Assembly (NCBI GenBank): GCA_910586205.1
Contig: CAJUGD010000058.1
Span: forward strand, 1-10,572
DNA from: an uncultured Lachnospiraceae bacterium
GTDB taxonomy: Bacteria > Bacillota > Clostridia > Lachnospirales > Lachnospiraceae
DNA: 10,572 bases
Direction of reading: 5' to 3'
Positions within the stretch are counted from its first letter, which is position 1; every line of letters begins with the position of its first letter. Made by a program: the position numbers and the translations under genes. The notes below the pieces were generated by a model. The model was not told the DNA's origin, ran no database searches, and worked only from the letters and a program-made list of their open reading frames with translations. Positions 1 through 5,799 of this stretch are shown piece after piece.

Positions 1-16
1 AGAAGGCTACATTTTA

Positions 17-196
17 TCAGGTTTTAGGAAATTTCAAAAGTTGTAAACTGGTGTTAAAACCATTATCCCAATTATAATTATATGCAAAAACATATAAAAT
101 CTCTACATCGTTTATATTTTCTATATTTTTTAACACATCATCAGCACTTTTGTCATATAACATTACTTCAACTAATTTCTTTTTTTCTTCATTCAT
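17..196 (-). CDS. DUF4274-like small protein, putative immunity protein for the AHH tip
   Basis: This 59-codon gene starts at ATG 196 with a G-rich ribosome site (GGGGG, about 8 bases upstream) that overlaps the stop of the toxin frame at 209-211. Residues 33-47 read EILYVFAYNYNWDNG, the signature of the DUF4274 family, where an AlNYNWDdG core is typical. The position directly after a nuclease toxin tip is the usual immunity position, so I infer that it neutralises the AHH toxin in the cytoplasm. After NGF the sequence becomes LQLLKFPKT and stops. Full DUF4274 domains, as I recall, are somewhat longer, so a 3' frameshift or truncation is likely; another frame nearby reads NLIKCSL, which may be the lost continuation. 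Family call is moderately sure; the immunity role is inference from position. Confidence 0.6.
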   Translation of the reverse strand: MNEEKKKLVEVMLYDKSADDVLKNIENINDVEILYVFAYNYNWDNGFNTSLQLLKFPKT

Positions 197-208
197 TAAT
201 CTAACCCC

Positions 209-868
209 CTATTTTATCCTTTCCATACTTCTCTGCCATAAATCTAAAGAAGCACCCTAGAGCGTGTCTGAAAATTCATTCCCGCCATATGCACGCCCCA
301 CTTTGCAGGAGATTTGGCCCTCATTCGGTTAACGTAGCCCACTACGCCTCCCTCATTCGGGCCAAATCTCCCACAAATTGTGACGCACATCTGACGGGAA
401 GCAATTTTCAGACACGCTCTAACTTGGATAAAGCGGTAATCCATTTTGCTGTAATCTCTTTAAAGCATTCTGTAAATTCAGCACTTGCATCTGCAATTGT
501 ATATTATTATGGGTAATATCTATTGCATCCAATTGAATTTCAACAAATTCATTATAGAGAGAATGGTATCCACTATGTTTCGACAAACTACTAATATCTT
601 CTGTTTTTTTTGGTAAAAATATGCCATTTGATGCGTCATATAAATCCATACCCATTTTTTAAAGAATAGGATGTTTTGCCATTTCAGCCGGAATAATATG
701 CTGTGCCTGATACCCTGTCCATCTTGTAGTCCTTTTTTGTCCCATAAACTCCATCATATTTTTACCTAGCTTCGTTGAATTTCCTCCAGTTACAATCCCC
801 TCTTTTCCTGGTATTAATCTAATATTAACTTCGTTTCTATCCTGGCCAACATCACCATTTGTTGCCTC
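209..868 (-). pseudogene. Decayed AHH-type HNH/ENDO VII nuclease toxin tip (Rhs C-terminus)
   Basis: The open frame begins just after a TAG (869-871) with EATNGDVGQD, the hinge sequence also found at the other two tips, so no start codon exists. It continues through a linker to GYQAQHIIPAEMAKHP, then SNGIFLP, then HSGYHSLYNEFV. These are the ordered motifs of the AHH nuclease family (here AQH), in which His residues of the HNH/ENDO VII fold bind metal and cut DNA. A TAA at 659-661 interrupts HPIL-KMGMD and fits a CAA to TAA change. A MITE-like element at 258-421 interrupts the C-terminus; removing 162 bases restores the same frame, which ends DLWQRSMERIK at 209, apart from a TAG at the junction. 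The DUF4274-like gene follows. As it stands the tip cannot be made whole. Confidence 0.72.
258..421. mobile_element. MITE-like element with terminal inverted repeats and TA flanks
   Basis: The 18-base ends at 259-276 and 403-420 are perfect inverted repeats (AGAGCGTGTCTGAAAATT), and with the flanking T258 and A421 they become TAGAGCG...CGCTCTA, consistent with a duplicated TA target. The interior is largely an imperfect palindrome (ATTTGGCCC with CATTCGG near both sides of the centre) and has no credible transposase. Ends of the GAGxGTGTCTGAAAA type are familiar from IS5-family elements, so mobilisation in trans by such a transposase is my inference. Removal of 162 bases (160-base body plus one TA) keeps the toxin frame in register, which supports the boundaries. 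Confidence 0.75.
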
Positions 869-875
869 CTATTTT

Positions 876-1012
876 ACGTCGGGAACCCAGTCAAGGCCGG
901 ACTGAAAGCTTGTTAAATTCAGCCTTGACGGAGTTTCCGTAAGTAAAGTATAATTGGCCAGCACCAAGGAAAGGGGGTCGATTTTTTCATAATTCGTTTG
1001 ATACTACCGCGA
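876..1012. other. 137-bp segment of unknown origin between rhs remnant and AHH tip
   Basis: This stretch sits where the conserved end of the rhs core should be, between the FVY codons of the remnant and the hinge, and matches neither rhs nor toxin sequence in this window. It contains two neighbouring stem-loops: an imperfect one at 890-929 (GTCAAGG with CCTTGAC, plus inner CTGAA with TTCAG) and a small one at 928-940 (ACGGA with TCCGT). No convincing gene was found. It could be the end of a lost insertion element, another mobile remnant, or a structured RNA; I cannot decide. Confidence 0.4.
890..929. repeat. Imperfect stem-loop in the unexplained segment
   Basis: Arms GTCAAGG (890-896) and CCTTGAC (923-929) pair perfectly; an inner CTGAA/TTCAG pair (902-906 with 918-922) follows after an unpaired bulge on one side, around a loop containing AAGCTT. 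No T-run follows on either strand, so it is not a standard intrinsic terminator. Confidence 0.5.
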
Positions 1013-1255
1013 TACACAAACCGAATCCGGTTTGCATTTTCTCTTACTTCATATCGCAATCCTTCTACACCGTATCGGTTCTCTTGTATATGGCCTTCTT
1101 CCGTCTCTGTCCGTATCTGTTGGTTTTTGCTGTTATAGGTGTAAATTGTTTACCGGGAGTTTTCTTCCTTTTCAATCCGGTTTCCACACACATCATATCC
1201 ATAACGGAAAATCACTCCTGCTGGTTCTTCTTGATGATTTTCCTCTAGCTTCAAA
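1013..1255 (-). pseudogene. Rhs YD-repeat core remnant with internal deletion and stop
   Basis: The minus strand reads LEENHQEEPAGVIFRYGYD, then a stop, then TIYTYNSKNQQIRTETEEG, and ends RENANRIRFVY. It aligns closely with the intact core encoded near 2640-2990. Two defects are visible: a TAA where the intact copy has an Arg codon (NSR-stop versus NGRR), and loss of 40 residues, equal to two 20-residue repeat units, between YAYNG and FFYNS. The deletion endpoints are the similar codons YNGKNQ and YNSKNQ, suggesting recombination between repeats. Homology starts abruptly near 1255 and stops near 1013, where the unexplained segment begins. There is no start codon. It is the degenerate rhs part of the AHH tip unit. 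Confidence 0.8.
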
Positions 1256-1305
1256 CTGTGTCAAATAACGTGGCAATCAGCAATCTTCTCCTTTACGGTC
1301 TTCTT

Positions 1306-1758
1306 TTAATCCAAAACCTTTATTGTTGGGAATAATAATCGATAAAACAAATTGAACTGATCAGCAATTCTATATAAACAATCCTCCTCTGTAGATAATT
1401 CTAAATCCAAACAATGATCCCATAAAAATATCCCCTTCCAATCATCTTGCCAAATTAGAAGTATCAATCCTGCGTTTATTGAATTGCCAATTATAATTGT
1501 ACTTTCTGGTAAATCCTCAATATATTCCTGATACCAACTGGTTAAACACAAGCTTCTTACATTATCAAAACCAAACAAGGCATCTATACCTATATCTTGT
1601 TTTAACTCCTCTACCCAAAAAGTATGAAGTTCATTCACAAATTGTCCTCCATTAGTATTCACAAGAAATTGTTTATAATCATTAGGCAATTTCATATTTA
1701 TAATACTCTCATATTCTTCTATTTTATGAAAATTTTTTCCACCGAATTGTTTAAACAT
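1306..1758 (-). CDS. SUKH (SMI1/KNR4 family) immunity protein
   Basis: The product of about 150 residues has the SUKH pattern: an N-terminal helix with IEEYESIINMKLPNDYKQFL followed by NGG, then FGFDNV, IIIGNS near the middle, and WKGIFLWDH before the C-terminal helices. SUKH proteins are cytoplasmic immunity proteins that bind and block toxins, often nucleases of the HNH/ENDO VII fold; Bacillus YobK/YobL is a known pairing of a SUKH protein with a nuclease-type toxin. Here it directly follows a WHH nuclease tip, so I infer that it protects against that tip. The ATG at 1758 is preferred over the GTG at 1764, because AGGAG (1764-1768) overlaps that GTG and lies 5 bases before the ATG. The rhs stop codon (1767-1769) overlaps the ribosome site, implying cotranscription and coupling. 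The frame is intact. Confidence 0.88.
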   Translation of the reverse strand: MFKQFGGKNFHKIEEYESIINMKLPNDYKQFLVNTNGGQFVNELHTFWVEELKQDIGIDALFGFDNVRSLCLTSWYQEYIEDLPESTIIIGNSINAGLILLIWQDDWKGIFLWDHCLDLELSTEEDCLYRIADQFNLFYRLLFPTIKVLD

Positions 1759-1763
1759 CTTCA

Positions 1764-1768
1764 CTCCT
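1764..1768 (-). promoter_or_regulatory. Ribosome binding site that fixes the SUKH start
   Basis: AGGAG overlaps the TAG stop of the rhs-toxin frame and stands 5 bases before ATG 1758. The overlap suggests translational coupling of toxin and immunity. It rules out the GTG at 1762-1764 as the start. Confidence 0.75.
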
Positions 1769-4700
1769 ATTTCTTTTTTAGTTTTGATATTCCACCCCTA
1801 TGTCTAAATCTGTCATGTAATATCGTTTCTACCTCTTGTAAAGTTATCCCATCTTCATGATGATGCCAGGTTCCATCTGCGTTCTTCTCATATCCCATTT
1901 CTTTTGCCTTTTTAAAATCTTTATTCCTATCAGCAAATGGTCCTATTGATGCTTCCTGTCTTACCAGTCCTGCATCCTTAAAATCAGGATATCCATTATG
2001 GTATGATACCTTATGTCCTTCCCAATCATGATAAATCCATACTCCATTCTCATCAATCGAAATCTTGCCTCCCTTTTTATACCATTTATCAATATCTGGC
2101 GAATTTAATGGTTTGTTTTTTCTTATGTTCATGGTAATGTGAGTACTACTCTCATAAACCTTACTTTCCTCGTTACCAACATCACCATTTGTCGTCGCCC
2201 CCGGACACCCCGTATTATATACTTCTGGTGTCTTGCTATACCCACTCGGATCATAATACCTCACCGGATTATTCCCACAGTAGGCATACAGATTCAACCC
2301 ATCTCCCTGGTATTCATCCTCCTGCAAAAACCTCCCTACAATTGGATTATAATACCTTGCCCGAAGATAATACTGCCCCGTTACTCCATCATATTGCTGC
2401 CCGGTATAACGGATTCTATTCGAAATCCCTTCTTCCTGGCATATCCCGTTTCCAAAGGCATCATACTGGTAATGGTTCTGAATCTCCCGCTTCTCATTCG
2501 TAATAAAAGCCGTACTTAGCTGTTCATCCTGATGATAATAGTAAGTTTCTTCTGACCGCCAGACTGCCTCTGTTCCGCTTCCCAGGTGGTAGCTGCCCTC
2601 CTCTCCCCCTTTCTCATACAGCAACTCTCCCTGGTGGTACACAAACCGAATCCGGTTTGCATTTTCTCTTACTTCATAACGCAATCCTTCTGCATCGTAT
2701 CGGTTCTCCTGTACCTGGCCGTCTTCCGTCTCCGTCCGTATCTGCTGGTTTTTGCTGTTATAGAAAAACCTGCTCATTCCAGACGACCCTTCTCTGCTTA
2801 TCATACTTCCCTGTTGGTTGTATGTAAAGTGGATTTTTTCCTGGGCGCTTTCTTCTGTGACCACTTGATTTTTCCCGTTATAGGCATAAATCGTCCGCCT
2901 GCCATTTTCTTCCTTTGAAATCCGATTCCCGGATGCATCATATCCATAGCGGAAGACCACTCCTACTGGTTCTCCTTGATGATTTTCCTCTAACAACTGA
3001 CCGCGAATATCATATTGATACGTGGTGTGGATGGGTACAATTTCATCTCCTGCTAGACATTGAATCCCCTTCTTTTCAACACGATTCCCATTTCCATCAT
3101 ATTGGCAAGCCAGGGAGAACAGGACTTTTTCCTCTGCCTTCGTTTCCAGTACCGCCAGATTTCCATCCCGATCATATTCATATCGGGTCTGGATTCCATT
3201 TCCATAGGTAATCTGCTCAATCCGGTTCTGACAGTCATAGCTATATTGGACTTCCAAGCCATTTCCATTATAAACCCGGCTTGTACGGCCTAAAAGGTCA
3301 TAGCTATAGCAAGTTTTCACTCCTGCCGGGTCTGTCATGCAAGTTATGTTTCCCGCTTTGTCATATTCGTAGAAAATCAACCGCTTCCCACTGGATCGCT
3401 TCTCCTTCAAATATCCCTGCTCATTGTATTCATACTCATATGAATGACCATTTCCCACCGCCTGGACTAACCGCCCCATACTGTCATACCGGAAAGTAGT
3501 CAGGCAGGGACTTTCTCCGTTTTTATCCGCTGCCTTCTCATATACTGGTTCTCCAAATATATTATAAAGGCGATAAATCTGGTTCCCTTCCCGATCTGTG
3601 TATAATTGCAGATTTCCTTCCTCATCATATTGGAAGGTCTCTTTTTCTCCTGCCTGATCAATCCGCTCCCGGACTTTTCCAAAGCTGTTGTAGAGATATT
3701 GAACGGTATTGCCATTCCCGTCAACCGTCTTTTTCACCTGACCGGAGGGAGTGTATTCATAGCCTTCTTTTACCCCGTCAGAGAAATTCACTGAAGTGAT
3801 TCTTCCCCAACTGTCCATATCATAACCAATCTTTTCCCCAACCCCATCTACAATACCGACAATCTGGCCTCTGGCATTGTATTCGTACTGCTGAATCGGA
3901 TTATGCTGCTGGCTTTGACCGATGTAGCCTTGGCCTGCAAGGTTTTGACCAGTACGCCCTTGGCCTATATTCTTTTTCTCTCCAGCACGCCTCCCTCTAC
4001 GCACCTCCCGTACCCGTCCATCTAGGGTATATTCCATCTCCTGCCGGGTACCAAGCCCATCTGTCCACCGGATTGGCTCATTCCGAAGGTTATACCCTCT
4101 TTCCTCCACCAACTCTCCCAGCGCATTCGTTTCCCGGATCCGGTTCCCCCTGTTGTCATATTGATAAACCGTCCCCTTTCCACAATCCGTTTCCATCTCA
4201 TACCCATATGGCGTAATCTCCTGAATCAGTTGGTCGTTCCAGTCATACACATACCGGGTCACTGCCCCTCCCGGCATAATCTGATGGGTCATCCGATCCT
4301 TCCGGTCAAATTGATACAGGGTTTCCAGTTTGTTGGTATCTGCTCCCTTTATGCTCTCTCCGACACAATTTCCTGCCGCATCATAGCCATACTCTGTCCT
4401 CTGGTCAATCCCGTTCTTTTTGTCCAAGACCTGCCTTTGTATCATCCGGTCGTCTGCATCATAGCGGTAATGGATCTCCGCCCCTTTCGGAGTCATTACC
4501 TTAATCACATTCCCATTGGCATCATATTCATACCAAGTAATAGCAGACCGGATCGGCCCATTCCCCTGAATGGTTTCCTTCTTCTGGATTCTCCTTCCGC
4601 TCTTATTATACTGGTACCGGACTTTCCTCCGGATTCCGTCTTCTATCACCTGTTCTTCCAGAGTACGGTTCCCCAGGCAGTCATACTCATACCGGACCTT

Positions 4701-4796
4701 TGCCCCGAAATCATCCTCCACACTGGTCAGGTGATTGTTCTTATCATATCCAAACCGAATCCAGTGCCAGCCTGTCGGCTCCTGGCCTTCCATCAC
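1767..4796 (-). CDS. Rhs YD-repeat protein with C-terminal WHH nuclease toxin, N-terminus missing
   Basis: About 850 residues consist of YD repeats (patterns YDxxGN, YEYDxxGR), which form the hollow shell that encloses a toxin in Rhs proteins. The core ends with GRFLQEDEYQGDGLNLYAY and YYDPSGY (to residue about 853), the usual auto-cleavage/hinge zone. The 156-residue tail begins SKTPEVYNTG and contains NGYPDFKDAG, then GTWHHHEDGITLQEVE (WHHHE at residues 977-981) and HRGG. This is the WHH nuclease of the HNH/ENDO VII superfamily, a probable DNase. Rhs proteins of this kind normally have a long N-terminal region; here the homologous frame opens at 4901 after a TAA and has only weak starts (GTG 4796, ATG 4793, neither with a well-spaced ribosome site). 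It may therefore be an unexpressed or truncated orphan although the rest of the frame is intact. A SUKH immunity gene follows at once. Confidence 0.9.
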   Translation of the reverse strand: MMEGQEPTGWHWIRFGYDKNNHLTSVEDDFGAKVRYEYDCLGNRTLEEQVIEDGIRRKVRYQYNKSGRRIQKKETIQGNGPIRSAITWYEYDANGNVIKVMTPKGAEIHYRYDADDRMIQRQVLDKKNGIDQRTEYGYDAAGNCVGESIKGADTNKLETLYQFDRKDRMTHQIMPGGAVTRYVYDWNDQLIQEITPYGYEMETDCGKGTVYQYDNRGNRIRETNALGELVEERGYNLRNEPIRWTDGLGTRQEMEYTLDGRVREVRRGRRAGEKKNIGQGRTGQNLAGQGYIGQSQQHNPIQQYEYNARGQIVGIVDGVGEKIGYDMDSWGRITSVNFSDGVKEGYEYTPSGQVKKTVDGNGNTVQYLYNSFGKVRERIDQAGEKETFQYDEEGNLQLYTDREGNQIYRLYNIFGEPVYEKAADKNGESPCLTTFRYDSMGRLVQAVGNGHSYEYEYNEQGYLKEKRSSGKRLIFYEYDKAGNITCMTDPAGVKTCYSYDLLGRTSRVYNGNGLEVQYSYDCQNRIEQITYGNGIQTRYEYDRDGNLAVLETKAEEKVLFSLACQYDGNGNRVEKKGIQCLAGDEIVPIHTTYQYDIRGQLLEENHQGEPVGVVFRYGYDASGNRISKEENGRRTIYAYNGKNQVVTEESAQEKIHFTYNQQGSMISREGSSGMSRFFYNSKNQQIRTETEDGQVQENRYDAEGLRYEVRENANRIRFVYHQGELLYEKGGEEGSYHLGSGTEAVWRSEETYYYHQDEQLSTAFITNEKREIQNHYQYDAFGNGICQEEGISNRIRYTGQQYDGVTGQYYLRARYYNPIVGRFLQEDEYQGDGLNLYAYCGNNPVRYYDPSGYSKTPEVYNTGCPGATTNGDVGNEESKVYESSTHITMNIRKNKPLNSPDIDKWYKKGGKISIDENGVWIYHDWEGHKVSYHNGYPDFKDAGLVRQEASIGPFADRNKDFKKAKEMGYEKNADGTWHHHEDGITLQEVETILHDRFRHRGGISKLKKK
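2181..2735 (-). repeat. Direct repeat of rhs 3' core and hinge (copy A)
   Basis: This stretch aligns without gaps to 9970-10524 (constant offset 7,789). I counted no difference from 2181 to 2393 (213 bp, hinge and last core motifs), then roughly 25 differences over the remainder. Beyond 2181 towards the toxin the two copies are unrelated. Confidence 0.9.
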
Positions 4797-5158
4797 CTCA
4801 TTCTGCCCATAGGCTTCTTCTATTTTATTTCCCTGTAAATCATAATCATACCGGATTACCCAATACCAGGTGTTATCATCTTCCTTTCTTCCAACACAAT
4901 CTTACATCTTCCAATCACTTTTCCTAGTTCCTGTCCGTTTTCCATAAACTGTATCTTCAAATACCACACAGAGTCCTCTGGCCCACATGCAACGGAAGCA
5001 GCTTTCTCCATCACATAAAGCATTCCTTTCCAACATACCATTCCTGGTTCTATGGTCAGCACTTCCTTATCCCACATAAGATTACATCCAGATAAAATCC
5101 CATCGGCAAAATCCGAAAAAATCCAATCAGTTATCTTTCGGGGATAATCCCGCAAATT

Positions 5159-5313
5159 CTCTAGTACTACAGCAAACACTTTAAATTTGCCTGTCTGCTA
5201 CGAACAAAATTAACGATATGAAACAAAAAATACTGGTTATTTTTCGTTGAAAATCTATCCAAAGAAGTATCATGGGAAATGCAGAGTAAGCAAAGTTCGC
5301 TGTAGTACTAGAG
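5159..5313. repeat. Inverted repeat bounding the insert in the baseplate-like gene
   Basis: CTCTAGTACTACAGC (5159-5173) and GCTGTAGTACTAGAG (5299-5313) are a perfect 15-bp inverted pair; the match continues imperfectly inwards (AAACACTTT against AAAGTTC). The 125 bases between have no gene except a trivial 10-codon ORF. It could be a small MITE or an invertible segment. The left arm overlaps codons reading FAVVLE of the interrupted gene. Confidence 0.6.
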
Positions 5314-5331
5314 CGTGTCTGAAAATTGCTT
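5309..5331 (+). mobile_element. Solo end of the MITE family, facing the gene start
   Basis: TAGAGCGTGTCTGAAAATT plus GCTT matches the 3' terminal repeat of the element at 258-421 (read on the other strand). No partner end is nearby, and this end points away from the inverted-repeat segment, so it is a remnant left after deletion or recombination. Confidence 0.65.
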
Positions 5332-5408
5332 TGTTAAAAGGCGTTTTTCTTCAAATAGTGGGTAAACATTTTTGAACATTTTTCACCTCCACATACCCTC
5401 ATCCATCT

Positions 5409-5543
5409 CTAACAAATCGCAATCTCACCAATCTGCATCGTCTCCCCCACCCCGATAATCCCAAAATGGTATTCATAAAACACCTCTGCCCTATATCGGC
5501 TATCCAAAAACATGTCCACCAGAAGGTCACATTCCCGGCATGG
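5409..5543 (-). pseudogene. 3' remnant of an unrecognised gene upstream of the baseplate-like gene
   Basis: The frame reads ECDLLVDMFLDSRYRAEVF, then YEYHFGIIGVGETMQIGEIA and IC before a TAG at 5409-5411. It looks coding: it has clean codon use, ends 29 bases before the well-formed start of the next gene, and such tight spacing indicates a former operon. Its 5' end is replaced by rhs sequence in a different register near 5540. I do not recognise the family; given its neighbour it may be another component of a phage-tail-like apparatus, which is only a guess. Confidence 0.45.
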
Positions 5544-5652
5544 TCATAAGCTACAAGGATGCTGCGGTCGATACCGTTCTTTTCGTCTACCATCCGCTCA
5601 CAGATCAAACGATCCCGCAGGTCACATTCCCGTGGAAGTCATAGGCATACCA
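5525..5652 (-). pseudogene. Small rhs YD-repeat fragment, frameshifted
   Basis: Two YD repeats are visible: WYAYDFHGNVTCG in one frame and, after a shift near 5612, DRLICERMVDEKNGIDRSIL followed by VAYDHAGNVT. The second resembles the VLDKKNGIDQRTEYGYDAAG segment of the long Rhs ORF. GGTCACATTCCCG occurs at both 5525-5537 and 5620-5632, one per repeat. The fragment joins the unrelated gene remnant at about 5530 without a start or stop of its own. It is a scrap of an rhs gene left by recombination. Confidence 0.7.
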
Positions 5653-5799
5653 GGCAATTCATTACCGCCCAAAATGGGTGGCAATTTTTTAACCTGGAAG
5701 AATCATTTACTATGTACATATAGTCAGAACACAATCTAAAGCATGGCAGATACATAACCTACAAAAAGCAGCATATTTTTGTCTTGGAATTAATACTTG
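5653..5799. other. Gene-free spacer with a terminator-like hairpin
   Basis: No reading frame longer than about a dozen codons with a start was found between the SIR2/TPR stop and the rhs fragment. The only structure is the hairpin at 5661-5690. Confidence 0.5.
5661..5690 (+). terminator. Possible intrinsic terminator, plus-strand direction
   Basis: ATTACCGCCC (5661-5670) pairs with GGGTGGCAAT (5676-5685), with one mismatch and one G-T pair, around a short AAAAT loop; it is followed by a run of T to 5690. It would stop plus-strand transcription, yet no plus-strand gene is present, so it may be chance or protection against antisense transcription. Confidence 0.4.

Larger units (their letters stand above)
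4856..5379 (-). pseudogene. Interrupted phage-tail/baseplate-like gene next to rhs
   Basis: A strong ribosome site (GGAGGTG, 5384-5390) precedes ATG 5379, which reads MFKNVYPLFEEKRLLTK and is then cut by foreign sequence. From about 5168 the frame resumes with LENLRDYPRKITDWIFSDF, then ADGILSGCNL and IEPGMVCWKGMLYVM, and runs to a TAA at 4856-4858. The pattern DG-(I/V)-LSG followed by xLTxxPGxxxxxG is common in phage tail fibre and baseplate proteins. The two halves look like one gene of a phage-tail-like structural family that I believe is common in Lachnospiraceae beside rhs genes; I recall this from family resemblance and could not search it. The insert is about 160 bases. The 3' end overlaps the rhs frame in another register, so the gene is also fused to the truncated rhs. 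Confidence 0.55.

Noticed and set aside
244..444. Minus-strand open frame of 66 codons across the MITE, and a similar plus-strand frame
   Set aside because: The frames follow the palindromic element and contain no transposase-like motif.
848..875. AGGAGG followed by ATG at good spacing, next to the AHH hinge
   Set aside because: The ATG frame (MVMLARIETK) is out of register with the toxin and stops after a few codons; the AGGAGG arises from hinge codons.
2139..2519. Plus-strand open frames opposite the rhs 3' end, repeated at 9931-10344
   Set aside because: They recur only because the underlying rhs sequence is duplicated; the coding strand has clear conserved Rhs motifs.
4161..4838. 225-codon plus-strand open frame
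   Set aside because: It lies fully inside the rhs core on the opposite strand. The repeats (YDxxGN) generate long antisense frames with periodic Pro/Ile/His residues and no recognisable domain.
2240..4900. Regularly spaced short repeats resembling an array
   Set aside because: They are the codons of YD repeats with variable spacing and sequence, not identical direct repeats with unique spacers, so this is not a CRISPR array.
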